From: a virus
IMG/VR virus record: IMGVR_UViG_3300009550_000043
Location: 1-30,437 of that record
Reading direction: 5' to 3' (one strand)
Length of the DNA: 30,437 bases
The notes under the pieces: generated by a model
What the model was told of the DNA's origin: nothing
Database searches by the model: none
What the model saw: the letters and a program-made list of their open reading frames with translations, nothing else
Position numbers and translations under genes: made by a program
Shown: positions 13,970 through 21,434 of the stretch, in pieces
Numbering within the stretch: position 1 is the stretch's first letter
How the letters are laid out: every line of letters starts with the position of its first letter

Positions 13970-14859
13970 AATATATTTTGAATTCTTAGTTTAGTTGTCT
14001 CAACATCTGTACATAAATATCTATTTATATACCAATGAATAAACATCTCGTTTTCCTTATGGCTGTACCATGAGATATCTCTTATAGCACTCTTTAAGTG
14101 TGGTAATGTTTGTATTTTTTCTGTGACCCAATGATATTCAGGAAATCCATAAGATATAATAGGAACGTTATGCATCATACATTCTATACCTGCGGTACTA
14201 TTTTCTAGTACAGCTACGCGCGCGTGTGGGAGCACGTCATGTATACTCACGTAATCGGTTATAACTGTAATATCCCTTTCCTTCCATTTTTCTATTTCCT
14301 TTGCTCTCATTTGGATATCCCTATCCATGGCTGGGTGTAATTTAACTACGATAGGTGTATCTTCTATAGCATTTACTATTTGACTTAATTTTCTCCAATG
14401 GTCTCCAAATCCAAATCCATTTACTGTTTCATCGTGTGGCTGTTGACCTATTATTAATATATGGTCTTCAGGTATTTTTACTTTTGGTTTACGCCATTTA
14501 AGTAATATTGATTCATCCCATTTATTTGATTTTTTATCTATAAGTTCTCGTATATATTCTTTCTCGCCTTTATAATTCATTTGATAATCAAAAGGATTCA
14601 TCCACTCAGGTTCTATATATGCCATCTTAGAATCATTAGCATATCCCCAAGTATCTAAAGCAAAATGTTTATTAGTTGGAGCAGTTGGTTTTATTATAAT
14701 AGTATTATCAGTTCTTGGCCAATTTGATATATGATTATAGAAATTTAATTCAGCTTCATCACTAGTTTCTGTATGTCCTAGTTCATTCATAGCAGTACGA
14801 ACGATATTCTCGTATCGAGTCATATTAGTAAATTTGTATTGGTGTATCTTATATTCCAC
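13960..14859 (-). CDS. capsule-polysaccharide/glycosyltransferase-like protein
   Basis: 299 aa. The C-terminal half has features of capsule-synthesis (KpsC/KpsS-like) and CDP-glycerophosphotransferase-type GT-B enzymes: ILIIGQQPHDE, then VVKLHPAMDRD, and the donor-site-like ENSTAGIECMMHNVPIISYG. The N-terminal half includes FYNHISNWP and KHFALDTWGYAND. It could add a sugar to phage DNA, phage structural protein or host surface glycan; the sequence does not tell which. It lies between uvsY and uvsW, overlapping both (11 and 10 bp), an unusual place for such an enzyme. A TATAAATA within its 3' end may drive uvsW. Confidence 0.78.
   Translation of the reverse strand: MEYKIHQYKFTNMTRYENIVRTAMNELGHTETSDEAELNFYNHISNWPRTDNTIIIKPTAPTNKHFALDTWGYANDSKMAYIEPEWMNPFDYQMNYKGEKEYIRELIDKKSNKWDESILLKWRKPKVKIPEDHILIIGQQPHDETVNGFGFGDHWRKLSQIVNAIEDTPIVVKLHPAMDRDIQMRAKEIEKWKERDITVITDYVSIHDVLPHARVAVLENSTAGIECMMHNVPIISYGFPEYHWVTEKIQTLPHLKSAIRDISWYSHKENEMFIHWYINRYLCTDVETTKLRIQNILWM
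14023..14030 (-). promoter_or_regulatory. possible late promoter for uvsW
   Basis: TATAAATA on the minus strand inside the end of the glycosyltransferase-like gene, 53 bp before the uvsW ATG. T4 uvsW is expressed late, which makes this copy plausible, but in AT-rich coding DNA such matches also arise by chance. Confidence 0.4.
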
Positions 14860-15295
14860 TGGTAAACTTACGCCACTCTATCATGTTCTTAATGGTTTGA
14901 TGTCTCCATTTAACATTATCTAATATTTCTTTGAGTGTATCACATATCTCTTGCAGATATGCTATCTTAGCCTGTGCTTCTTGTATGTCTTTATCAGAAT
15001 CATAGAATTTATCCATATCACCTTTGAGTATAGTTAATCCATTCAATGGGTCATAATCCCATCCATGTTTATCTATATCTTCTTGAGATAACTTACCATT
15101 ATAATGCAACCATTTCTCTTTAAGTAATACCTTAAATTCAAGGTCAGCTTTTTTCAGCTTCATTCTATTGGCTGATAAAATTTCTAAGTATTTTCCGTGT
15201 AGTTTTGCAGAATCTCGAGAGGATTCATCTAAAGCCATTTCATCAATGACTGAATCCTTTTTCCACATATCTAGTATAGTTTGTAAATTATTCAT
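14849..15295 (-). CDS. uvsY: recombination mediator UvsY
   Basis: 148 aa (T4 UvsY 137). All-helical composition with matching landmarks: LHGKYLEILSANRMKLKKAD near residues 32-51, KWLHYNGKLSQEDID, LKGDMDKFYDSDKDIQEA and a C-terminal IKNMIEWRKFTSG, which parallels the T4 ending IKHIQDMRAFEAG. UvsY loads UvsX recombinase on gp32-covered single-stranded DNA. It sits directly after a sigma70-like promoter whose -10 box ends 8 nt before the ATG, with no Shine-Dalgarno, so it may be translated from a leaderless mRNA. Confidence 0.9.
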   Translation of the reverse strand: MNNLQTILDMWKKDSVIDEMALDESSRDSAKLHGKYLEILSANRMKLKKADLEFKVLLKEKWLHYNGKLSQEDIDKHGWDYDPLNGLTILKGDMDKFYDSDKDIQEAQAKIAYLQEICDTLKEILDNVKWRHQTIKNMIEWRKFTSGI

Positions 15296-15303
15296 ATCTA
15301 TAT

Positions 15304-15336
15304 ATTATAACACAGTTTTACGAAAAAGTAAACTGT
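15304..15336 (-). promoter_or_regulatory. sigma70-like promoter with inverted repeat, uvsY
   Basis: Minus strand: -35 TTTACT (15327-15332), 17-bp spacer, extended -10 TGTTATAAT (TATAAT at 15304-15309). A perfect inverted repeat ACAGTTT/AAACTGT (15312-15318, 15330-15336; 11 bp apart) overlaps it, in the same position as those at cobS and the VWA operon but with CAG instead of CCG in the arm. Confidence 0.75.
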
Positions 15337-15810
15337 TTATTCAAATTCAAAGTTTGTGTATGAGAATGTTATATCGCATGTAAGGTAATTGACACCTTCT
15401 GCTGTTGATGTAAATTCTAAGGCTCCTAAAGATGTAGGAAATATATCCTTAAATCTAATTGTTTTATTAACATTATTATGAGATGTAAATACTAATAGTA
15501 CTGCATCTTCTTTTAAATCTTCAGCTTCCTTTCCAGTTTGTGATTGGAGATTATGCATCCAATTAAATGTTTCTAAATAGTTATCAAAGTTTTCAGTTAT
15601 TTGAACTGTTAAATTAAAATCACCAAACTTTAATCTACTACCTGTTGCATCAAAATCCAATGTTTTATAATTCAAAGGTTGTGGGTCTAAAGATACTGAC
15701 GGTAAGCTTACCGTTGTAGCAAAATATTCTAAATTAGGATATCTTAAGCTATTGATTTTTAATTGAAATCCAGTAGGACTTAAATAGTTTATATTAGTTG
15801 TTAATGCCAT
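15337..15810 (-). CDS. virion structural protein with tail-tube-like features
   Basis: 157 aa. The pattern FATTVSLPSVSLDPQPLNY, then LKFGDFNLTVQITENFDNYLETFNWMHNL, and a C-terminal FTSTAEGVNYLTCDITFSYTNFE echoes gp19-type tail-tube proteins (compare gp19: KASKMPDSTIEQITVPFRG then FSDWSTTIINDTD-VRNDLEKW). I infer a tail-tube or baseplate-hub protein of that fold, perhaps gp48/gp54-like, rather than tube itself, because gp19 is encoded separately at 20897. It lies between gp23 and uvsY, separated from gp23 by a terminator. A TATAAATA only 5 nt before the ATG and no ribosome site suggest a leaderless late transcript. Confidence 0.78.
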   Translation of the reverse strand: MALTTNINYLSPTGFQLKINSLRYPNLEYFATTVSLPSVSLDPQPLNYKTLDFDATGSRLKFGDFNLTVQITENFDNYLETFNWMHNLQSQTGKEAEDLKEDAVLLVFTSHNNVNKTIRFKDIFPTSLGALEFTSTAEGVNYLTCDITFSYTNFEFE

Positions 15811-15815
15811 ATAGT

Positions 15816-15823
15816 TATTTATA
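15816..15823 (-). promoter_or_regulatory. late promoter immediately before the 157-aa gene
   Basis: TATAAATA on the minus strand in a noncoding gap right after the gp23 terminator, 5 nt before the ATG. It shares the longer string TATAAATAACTATA with the gp20 late promoter. Confidence 0.6.
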
Positions 15824-15840
15824 ATGATTTAAATGCTAAA

Positions 15841-15871
15841 CAAAAGAAAAGGGACCCCGAAAGGTCCCTTT
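15841..15871 (-). terminator. strong Rho-independent terminator after gp23
   Basis: Minus strand: 9-bp stem AAAGGGACC/GGTCCCTTT (15863-15871 with 15848-15856), 6-nt loop, followed by a T-rich tail (TTCTTTTG). It begins about 21 bp after the gp23 stop, as expected for the most strongly expressed structural gene. Confidence 0.85.
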
Positions 15872-15892
15872 AAAATGAGTGTTAACTCTGGC

Positions 15893-17233
15893 TTACACCA
15901 TTATGTCATCAACTCTGAAGATTCTGAAGTATTGGTTGCTTCTATCTGAACCGATAGTACCATCAATAGCTACATAAGGGTTAGCAATCATGCCGTACCT
16001 TGTTTTGAATCCCATTCTTGGTTGGAAATCATTCTCACCAACGGCTTTAACCATTGTTAGTGGAACGTATGGGCAGTAGAATAAACCTGCGTCATATGGG
16101 TTTGCACCTCTATAACCAACACAAACGAAGTCAACTGTTGCATAAGGATCGATGTAAACTTTAACTCTACCATTTAGTAATCCAGCGAATGTATTACCAG
16201 TATCGTCAACGTTTAAATCAACTGAAAGAGCAGGTGTGTAGTCTAAAAGACCAGCAGCTGCTAAAGCTGAAGCTACGTCTGAAGAACAGATAACAAAATT
16301 ACCTTTTCCACGTCTTGTTTCTTTAGCGATAACATTACATTCTCTTTCAATCTGCATGATTAAGCCTTTAAATCTCTCAACCATCCATCTTCCGTCTGAA
16401 TCAGTGTTTACATCAAAAATACCACTTACAGCAGTAGATGTTTGTAAAGCACCAATTTTAGCAGTTTTAAGGATAGACCTTACAACTTCTCTATTGATTT
16501 CAGCTAATATTTCAGCTGAAAGGATGTTAGCCAATTCGCCTTCAGCATCCAATCCGTGGATTGCTTTAAGGTCTTGTGCTAATTCCATTGTGTACTCAGC
16601 TTTTAAAGCTCTTGACTTAGCTGTGACTGTAGCTTTCTCGATTGTGAAAGCCATTTCACCGAATGAACCGTCTCCAGATTCACCAACACCTAATCTTTCA
16701 GCAGCGGCTGTGGATAAACCAGAACCGAATGTTGAAACAGTGTCAGCTGTATCTGCGATTGAACCGTCAGTGTCAGCATCAGTAACGCCTAGTAGACCTG
16801 TTGGGTCAGCTTGGTGAGTACCTGTACCTGAAAAATCAGTATCAGCTTCATCAAAGAATGCTTCTGATCCAGATTGTGAGGTATATTTTGATTTCATTGC
16901 AAAGATTAAGCCTGTTGGTCCACTCATAGGTTGAACTCCAGCTACATCATAAGCGATGAGGTTTGGCATTGCACGTCTTACTAAAGAAATCAATACTGGG
17001 TCAAAAGTTCCAATGTTATTTGGAGCTGAACCTGAACCAATGTTGTTAGCTGCAGCAGCCTCAGAAATGAAATTTCCTTGTGCTTGAGCTCTTTCTTCTT
17101 GTAATGCAACTTCCTGGTTTTCTAACAATCTAGCTGTGACAGCTTTCTTGTATTTACTTTGGATTGGGTCTACACCATCATGGTCTAGAACAGGACCCCA
17201 TTTTTCCATTAAGTTTGCGTCTGCATTAAACAT
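15893..17233 (-). CDS. 23: major capsid protein gp23
   Basis: 446 aa (T4 521). Contains the region EKWGPVLDHDGVDPI near the N terminus, the LVRRAMPNLIAYDVAGVQPM segment, and the C-terminal MIANPYVAIDG..NQYFRIFRVDDI typical of gp23. T4-like gp23 is processed by the gp21 protease after an (I/L)-x-E site; FISE at residues 55-58 followed by AAAA fits, which would remove about 58 residues. HK97-fold capsid lattice protein. It follows gp22 with 18 bp between and an AAAGGGG ribosome site. No exact TATAAATA is found directly upstream, so it is probably read from promoters before gp67 or gp20. Confidence 0.97.
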   Translation of the reverse strand: MFNADANLMEKWGPVLDHDGVDPIQSKYKKAVTARLLENQEVALQEERAQAQGNFISEAAAANNIGSGSAPNNIGTFDPVLISLVRRAMPNLIAYDVAGVQPMSGPTGLIFAMKSKYTSQSGSEAFFDEADTDFSGTGTHQADPTGLLGVTDADTDGSIADTADTVSTFGSGLSTAAAERLGVGESGDGSFGEMAFTIEKATVTAKSRALKAEYTMELAQDLKAIHGLDAEGELANILSAEILAEINREVVRSILKTAKIGALQTSTAVSGIFDVNTDSDGRWMVERFKGLIMQIERECNVIAKETRRGKGNFVICSSDVASALAAAGLLDYTPALSVDLNVDDTGNTFAGLLNGRVKVYIDPYATVDFVCVGYRGANPYDAGLFYCPYVPLTMVKAVGENDFQPRMGFKTRYGMIANPYVAIDGTIGSDRSNQYFRIFRVDDIMV

Positions 17234-17251
17234 TTTTTTATTCCCCTTTAT

Positions 17252-18397
17252 TTAAGAAATGTGTTTATTAATAGCTTGAGTATATCTAGCCATTGATTCT
17301 GAAACTACTGATTCATCAGCATTATCTTCACCAAGTAAACTATCTACTTCATCAGCTGATTCGTTAACTTCACTTTTAAAGTATGAACTCTTAATTGTAG
17401 ATACTTTTGTTTGGAAAGTATCTTCGTCTTCGAATTCAACATCTTCTACTAATGATGCTAGTTTTTCAGCTTCTGTTTCTGCAAGCCCTGAAGATTGTTC
17501 TCTTACTATTTCTTGTTTTCTGTATTCAGAAACCTTAGAGTGTAGATCGATATTATCTTCTGTGGTTTTATTTAAAATTCCTTCAAGCTCATTAACTTGT
17601 TCGTTGAGTTCATCAACTAAGTCAACTTTACCTTCTGGAACTTCGATGTAATGTTCTGTGAACACTTTCTGAAGTGAAGTCATAAATTCTTCAGCAATTT
17701 CAGTCCTAAGACCAGAACTTACTGCTAGTTCATTTTCTTTCATCCAATTTTCTACTACGTAGTCAAGATAACCATTTACCTTTTCTACCATATCATTTTG
17801 AATTTCAGATACTTCTTCTTCAAGATTTGAAGCATATTCAGACTCTAGTCTGTCAACTTCTTGTGTTAATTTTGAAGTTAACACTGCTTCGAAGATTGTC
17901 CCTGCTTTTACTTTAAAGCTATCTGACAATGTAGCCTCTTCAGCGATAAGGATATCTAAATCTTCATCGAAATCTGCTGATTCAACTTTAGCTTTAACCA
18001 CTTCTCCATGTTTGGAGTCGCCTTTCCCAGCTTTTGGGTCTTTGGCTTGTTTTGGTTTAACTGCGTTTTCAGCATCTTTCTCTGTTTTTATAGATTCTTC
18101 TTCCTCACCAGCTTCATCGACTTTAATCATTTTAGCAAAAAGCTTTTGGGCATCTTCTTTTTTAGCTTTCTTGAGCATCTCTACAGCAGCTTGAATTGTT
18201 CCAGCTTTAGTTTTCGGAATATTCATTTTCGGTGCTTCTTCTTTCTGCACGTCTTCTTCATACTCTTCTTCTTTTGCTTTATTCTTAGCAGCTTCTTCGA
18301 TAGTTTCGTCTTCAGAAACGGATGTTTCCTCTACTTGACTCTCTTGAAGTTGCTCTTCATCTACCATAGGCTCTTGATTTAAAATCTCTTCTGACAT
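17252..18397 (-). CDS. 22: prohead core scaffolding protein gp22
   Basis: 381 aa, longer than T4 gp22 (269). Very acidic and mostly helical: an E/K-rich N-terminal third, then alternating helices such as TQEVDRLESEYASNLEEEVSEIQNDM and a C-terminal SESMARYTQAINKHI that matches the usual gp22 ending. It forms the inner scaffold of the prohead and is degraded by gp21. Position between gp21 and gp23 is the T4 order. The extra length lies mainly in the low-complexity N-terminal part. Confidence 0.93.
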   Translation of the reverse strand: MSEEILNQEPMVDEEQLQESQVEETSVSEDETIEEAAKNKAKEEEYEEDVQKEEAPKMNIPKTKAGTIQAAVEMLKKAKKEDAQKLFAKMIKVDEAGEEEESIKTEKDAENAVKPKQAKDPKAGKGDSKHGEVVKAKVESADFDEDLDILIAEEATLSDSFKVKAGTIFEAVLTSKLTQEVDRLESEYASNLEEEVSEIQNDMVEKVNGYLDYVVENWMKENELAVSSGLRTEIAEEFMTSLQKVFTEHYIEVPEGKVDLVDELNEQVNELEGILNKTTEDNIDLHSKVSEYRKQEIVREQSSGLAETEAEKLASLVEDVEFEDEDTFQTKVSTIKSSYFKSEVNESADEVDSLLGEDNADESVVSESMARYTQAINKHIS

Positions 18398-18398
18398 T

Positions 18399-19070
18399 TT
18401 ATATTCCCCTATTATTTTGAGAGTTTATTTTAGAGAGGAAATTTTTAAAAGCTCTAATCTCTACCTCAGGTAGATTCTTAGATTTGGTGCTTTTAATTTC
18501 AGTCTCAATTAATTCAATATCTTGCGGTGCAAGAACGCCATTATCCCATACCCATTCAACACCTTCCATAACTCCATTTACAAATGCACTTGGAGCTGAA
18601 GGGTCTTGAACTATATCTATAGTAGATAACATAAAGTCATCCCCCACGTATTGTGCGCCCTTTTTCGATACAAGACTTCCCATACCACGACTTGATACAC
18701 CAAGCTTAACACCACCTTCGAGTAGTCCTTCGACTATTTTTCCCATAGGGGTTTTAAGAATTGATGCTTTTCCTACAACATCATTTCCCTGCCATTGCAG
18801 CGAATTAATTTTGTGTGAAACTTTATCCAGGTTTACAGTTGGTCCTTCCGGATGATTTAGTTCTCCAACTGCTCTGCCTGTTTTAACTTGTTCGGCTATA
18901 TACTTATCTACGGCTTTTTCCATAACAGCCTTTTCGTATACACGACCATTTTTGTTCTTTTTCTCGGATTGCATGAAAACGCCTTCAATAAAATAATCTT
19001 TGCCACCATCTTTCTTGGCTTCGATTAAAATATCTAGGTCGTTATCTACAAACTCAGTTATTAATCTCAT
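18399..19070 (-). CDS. 21: prohead protease gp21
   Basis: 223 aa (T4 212). Serine-protease motifs of the herpes/T4 assembly-protease type: GELNHPEGP with the catalytic His at 73, and LGVSSRGMGS with the catalytic Ser at 126 or 127; the segment FMLSTIDIVQDPSAPSAFV is typical. It cuts gp22, gp67 and gp23 during head maturation. It overlaps the gp67-like gene by 17 bp. Confidence 0.96.
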   Translation of the reverse strand: MRLITEFVDNDLDILIEAKKDGGKDYFIEGVFMQSEKKNKNGRVYEKAVMEKAVDKYIAEQVKTGRAVGELNHPEGPTVNLDKVSHKINSLQWQGNDVVGKASILKTPMGKIVEGLLEGGVKLGVSSRGMGSLVSKKGAQYVGDDFMLSTIDIVQDPSAPSAFVNGVMEGVEWVWDNGVLAPQDIELIETEIKSTKSKNLPEVEIRAFKNFLSKINSQNNRGI

Positions 19071-19269
19071 CTTGAGCTATTTCTCCTTCCATTTCAGAAG
19101 GCTCTTCTACAGCTACAGCCGGTTCTTGACCTGCCATAGTAGGTGCTAATTCTATTTTCTTAGCATCTAATACAGCCTGTAATTTTTGTGCCATTACAGT
19201 ATCATAGGCTTTTCCAGCTGCGACAGTATCGCCATCTTTTAGGTTTTGTACTAAATTTTCAACGCTCAT
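19054..19269 (-). CDS. 67: prohead core protein, gp67/gp68-like
   Basis: 71 aa. The N-terminal VENLVQNLKDGDTVAAGKAYDTVMAQKLQAVLDAKK parallels T4 gp67 (LIEAIKSNDLVAARKLF..AMAARTIDLIKEEK), followed by an acidic tail rich in E. It lies between gp20 and gp21 as gp67/68 do in T4. A minor component of the prohead core. It has an AGAGG ribosome site and its own late promoter. Some marine phage annotations call this gene gp68; the motif fits gp67 better. Confidence 0.82.
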   Translation of the reverse strand: MSVENLVQNLKDGDTVAAGKAYDTVMAQKLQAVLDAKKIELAPTMAGQEPAVAVEEPSEMEGEIAQDEINN

Positions 19270-19288
19270 AATTTACTTACCTCTATTT

Positions 19289-19296
19289 TATTTATA
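19289..19296 (-). promoter_or_regulatory. T4-type late promoter for gp67-21-22-23
   Basis: TATAAATA on the minus strand in the gap after gp20, giving a leader of about 15-20 nt before the gp67 ATG at 19269. Confidence 0.7.
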
Positions 19297-19313
19297 ATAT
19301 TTTATATTCTAAC

Positions 19314-20840
19314 TTAATTAAATCTTGGGTCATCTGGGTCTGGCATATCCAGCTCTCCAGCTTTATCCTCAGAATCAATTTGCTTTTGAATGTTTTCAAT
19401 TTCTTCTTCACTGAATCGCAGTACGTTCTTTCTTACCCATTCATTGGATATATAAGTACCTACATACTCATCGAGGGAACTCAACATTTCAAATCTTTCT
19501 CTTATCATTTCAGATTGTTTTAACTCAGAAAAATAGTTATCTTCAATATAATCGAAGGTTATTGAATTTTTCCAGTTATTCCAATCTTCTCTGGTAATAA
19601 TACCTTTTAACAAGAGTTGTGTTTTAAGTAGTTGCATGAATAAATCAGAGAATCTTTTTCTTAATCTGTCAATAAACTTCTTAAACTTAATTTCATCTCT
19701 GGTTATTTCAGTTGTTCTACCTAAACTAAACTGTGCTTCTTGTTCCAATCTATTTAAAGGAACGTTTAAAGCTTTATATAGTTTCTTTTGGAAATATAAG
19801 ATATCATCTATTTGACCTAGGTTTTCTCCACCTGGTAAGGTTGATATCTCAGTACCTCTTCCACCTTCTCTTCTTGGTAGGAAGAAATCTTCCAACATTG
19901 ACATATGTTTTTTATCATCTTTGATATCGCCAGTCTTAGCGTCATATACCAATTTATTTCTATACTGTTGCATTATACCACGTAAGTAATCTTCTGCTTT
20001 TCCTTTTGGTAAATTACCTACATCGATATAAAATATTCTTCTTTCTGGAGCTCTTGATATTCTATAGATTACCAATGAGTCTTCCATCATTCTTAACTGG
20101 TTTACTGGCTTTAAAGCCTTTTGTAAATATGAAAGTATTCTTTTTCTACTTGGGTCCATTACACCTGAAGTACAGTATGCAATTGCATCAGGTTTAATCT
20201 TTAATCCCTGATTGTATTTACCCATTGCGTTATCCTGGTACATAAAGTATTCTTCTACTTTCTTAATTATTTTTGCACCAGTCTTTTGGTCAGTTTCTTC
20301 TTCTACTTATTTGACCTTTCTTAATTTTGTTGGATCGATATATCTTAATTCTTTTATTCCGCCTTTAAGATTTTCATTATCTACTACGATATGATATGGT
20401 AATCTACCATCAACGTACCATCTTCTAAATATGTCATGTGCATACTGTCCAAAACTTAACATTGATAAAACATTATCAAATTCATGTCTCATCATTTCTT
20501 TTATCTTATCGGATATATCTAATTCATCTAATATAATATTAATAGGAGCCTCATCATGGTCTCCTACTATTGATTCATTTACGATATCTTCAATCGCGGC
20601 GTCACATTCTGGTTGAGATGCAATGTCTCTATATTTTAACATCATATCTATGTCTGATTTTGCTTTATCTCCATCTACATCTAGATATGCTCCAAAATGA
20701 CCACCGGCTTGTATTACACCTGCACCATCCTCATCCGTTTTAGTAACGAAGGAAGGTCTATCAGGTTTTTTGCTTTTGTCTTTAGCTCGGGTTATCTCAA
20801 ACCCAAACATTTGAATTCCGCCTTTTTTATCTTCTGCCAT
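19314..20840 (-). pseudogene. 20: portal protein gp20, interrupted by an in-frame TAA
   Basis: The gp20 frame runs 509 codons from ATG 20840 to the stop at 19314 (T4 gp20 is 524 aa), but codon 178 is TAA (20307-20309). The first part (177 aa) ends IDPTKLRKVK; the same frame continues at once with VEEETDQKTGAKIIKKVEEYF and the rest of the portal. Nothing else is damaged: both sides keep portal motifs (MEDSLVIYRISRAPERRIFYIDVGNLPKGKAE, REGGRGTEISTLPGG, SLGRTTEITRDEIKF). The portal is the dodecameric DNA entry ring and is essential in T4, so the stop is either a sequencing or assembly error, a real point mutation, or a readthrough site. An ATG 21 codons later (20243) has no good ribosome site. 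Other genes here use TAA as a normal stop, so general reassignment is unlikely. Confidence 0.88.
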
Positions 20841-20859
20841 AATCTCTCTTTAATATAAA

Positions 20860-20879
20860 GGGGAGAGAATTCCCTCCCC
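20860..20879 (-). terminator. GC-rich hairpin between gp19 and gp20
   Basis: GGGGAG/CTCCCC stem (6 bp, 20860-20865 with 20874-20879), with GAATTC palindromic bases in the loop, followed on the minus strand by TTTATATT. It can end gp19 transcripts, but because the late promoter lies just upstream it would also form at the very 5' end of gp20 mRNA. Confidence 0.6.
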
Positions 20880-20887
20880 GTTATAGT

Positions 20888-20895
20888 TATTTATA
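20888..20895 (-). promoter_or_regulatory. T4-type late promoter for gp20
   Basis: TATAAATA on the minus strand one base after the gp19 stop codon. The leader before the gp20 ATG (20840) is about 40 nt and contains the GGGGAG hairpin and an AAGAGAG ribosome-site-like stretch. Confidence 0.7.
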
Positions 20896-20896
20896 C

Positions 20897-21421
20897 TTAC
20901 GAAGTGGTATTGGATTCCCAATACTGAACTGCCCAAGTCACCTCAAATTCCTCAATAGCTTCGGATTCATATCCTACTGCTATCTCAGCAATTGCTGTAG
21001 GCCAACAACCTCTAAAGTTGTATGACTTAATTGTAGAACCATCTTTATCTAATTGGTCAATTTGCATATCACAGAAATAATCATTTGTATTAGTGAGACC
21101 CGTATTATTCGCGTGCTCATTAATAGCATTTGACCATTTTTCTAAATCATTTCTGACTCTGAAGTCTGTGTCATTTATAATTGTTGTACTCCAATCTGAG
21201 AAAGTTCTTCCACCAGCCATCTTTAATAATCTACCTCTAAATGGAACAGTTATCTGCTCAATTGTAGAATCTGGCATTTTTGATGCCTTGATTAAAAAGG
21301 ATGTAAGTTCAACATCTCCACCTACGAAAGATGGAAAGTTAACTGTAGCTTTGTATAAGGTACTTCTAGCACCTCCACCGGTAAGTTTTGATTTAAAATC
21401 ATCTATTCCTAAAATAGCCAT
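20897..21421 (-). CDS. 19: tail tube protein gp19
   Basis: 174 aa (T4 163). Matches gp19 across its length: FLIKASKMPDSTIEQITVPFRGR near the middle of the N-terminal half, then RTFSDWSTTIINDTDFRVRNDLEKW and a C-terminal FRGCWPTAIAEIAVGYES-EAIEEFEVTWAVQYWE. Hexameric rings of gp19 stack into the tube inside the sheath. It follows gp18 with 13 bp and a clear AAGGGGG ribosome site. Confidence 0.96.
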   Translation of the reverse strand: MAILGIDDFKSKLTGGGARSTLYKATVNFPSFVGGDVELTSFLIKASKMPDSTIEQITVPFRGRLLKMAGGRTFSDWSTTIINDTDFRVRNDLEKWSNAINEHANNTGLTNTNDYFCDMQIDQLDKDGSTIKSYNFRGCWPTAIAEIAVGYESEAIEEFEVTWAVQYWESNTTS

Positions 21422-21434
21422 GTCTTAATCCCCC

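Noticed and set aside
14216-14225. ACGCGCGCGT palindrome in the glycosyltransferase-like gene
   Set aside because: Short, encoded within R-V-A-V-type codons, and without any context such as the terminase link that makes the gene 16 palindrome worth noting.
16356-16817. 153-codon plus-strand frame opposite gp23
   Set aside because: Opposite-strand shadow of the capsid gene with no promoter or ribosome site.
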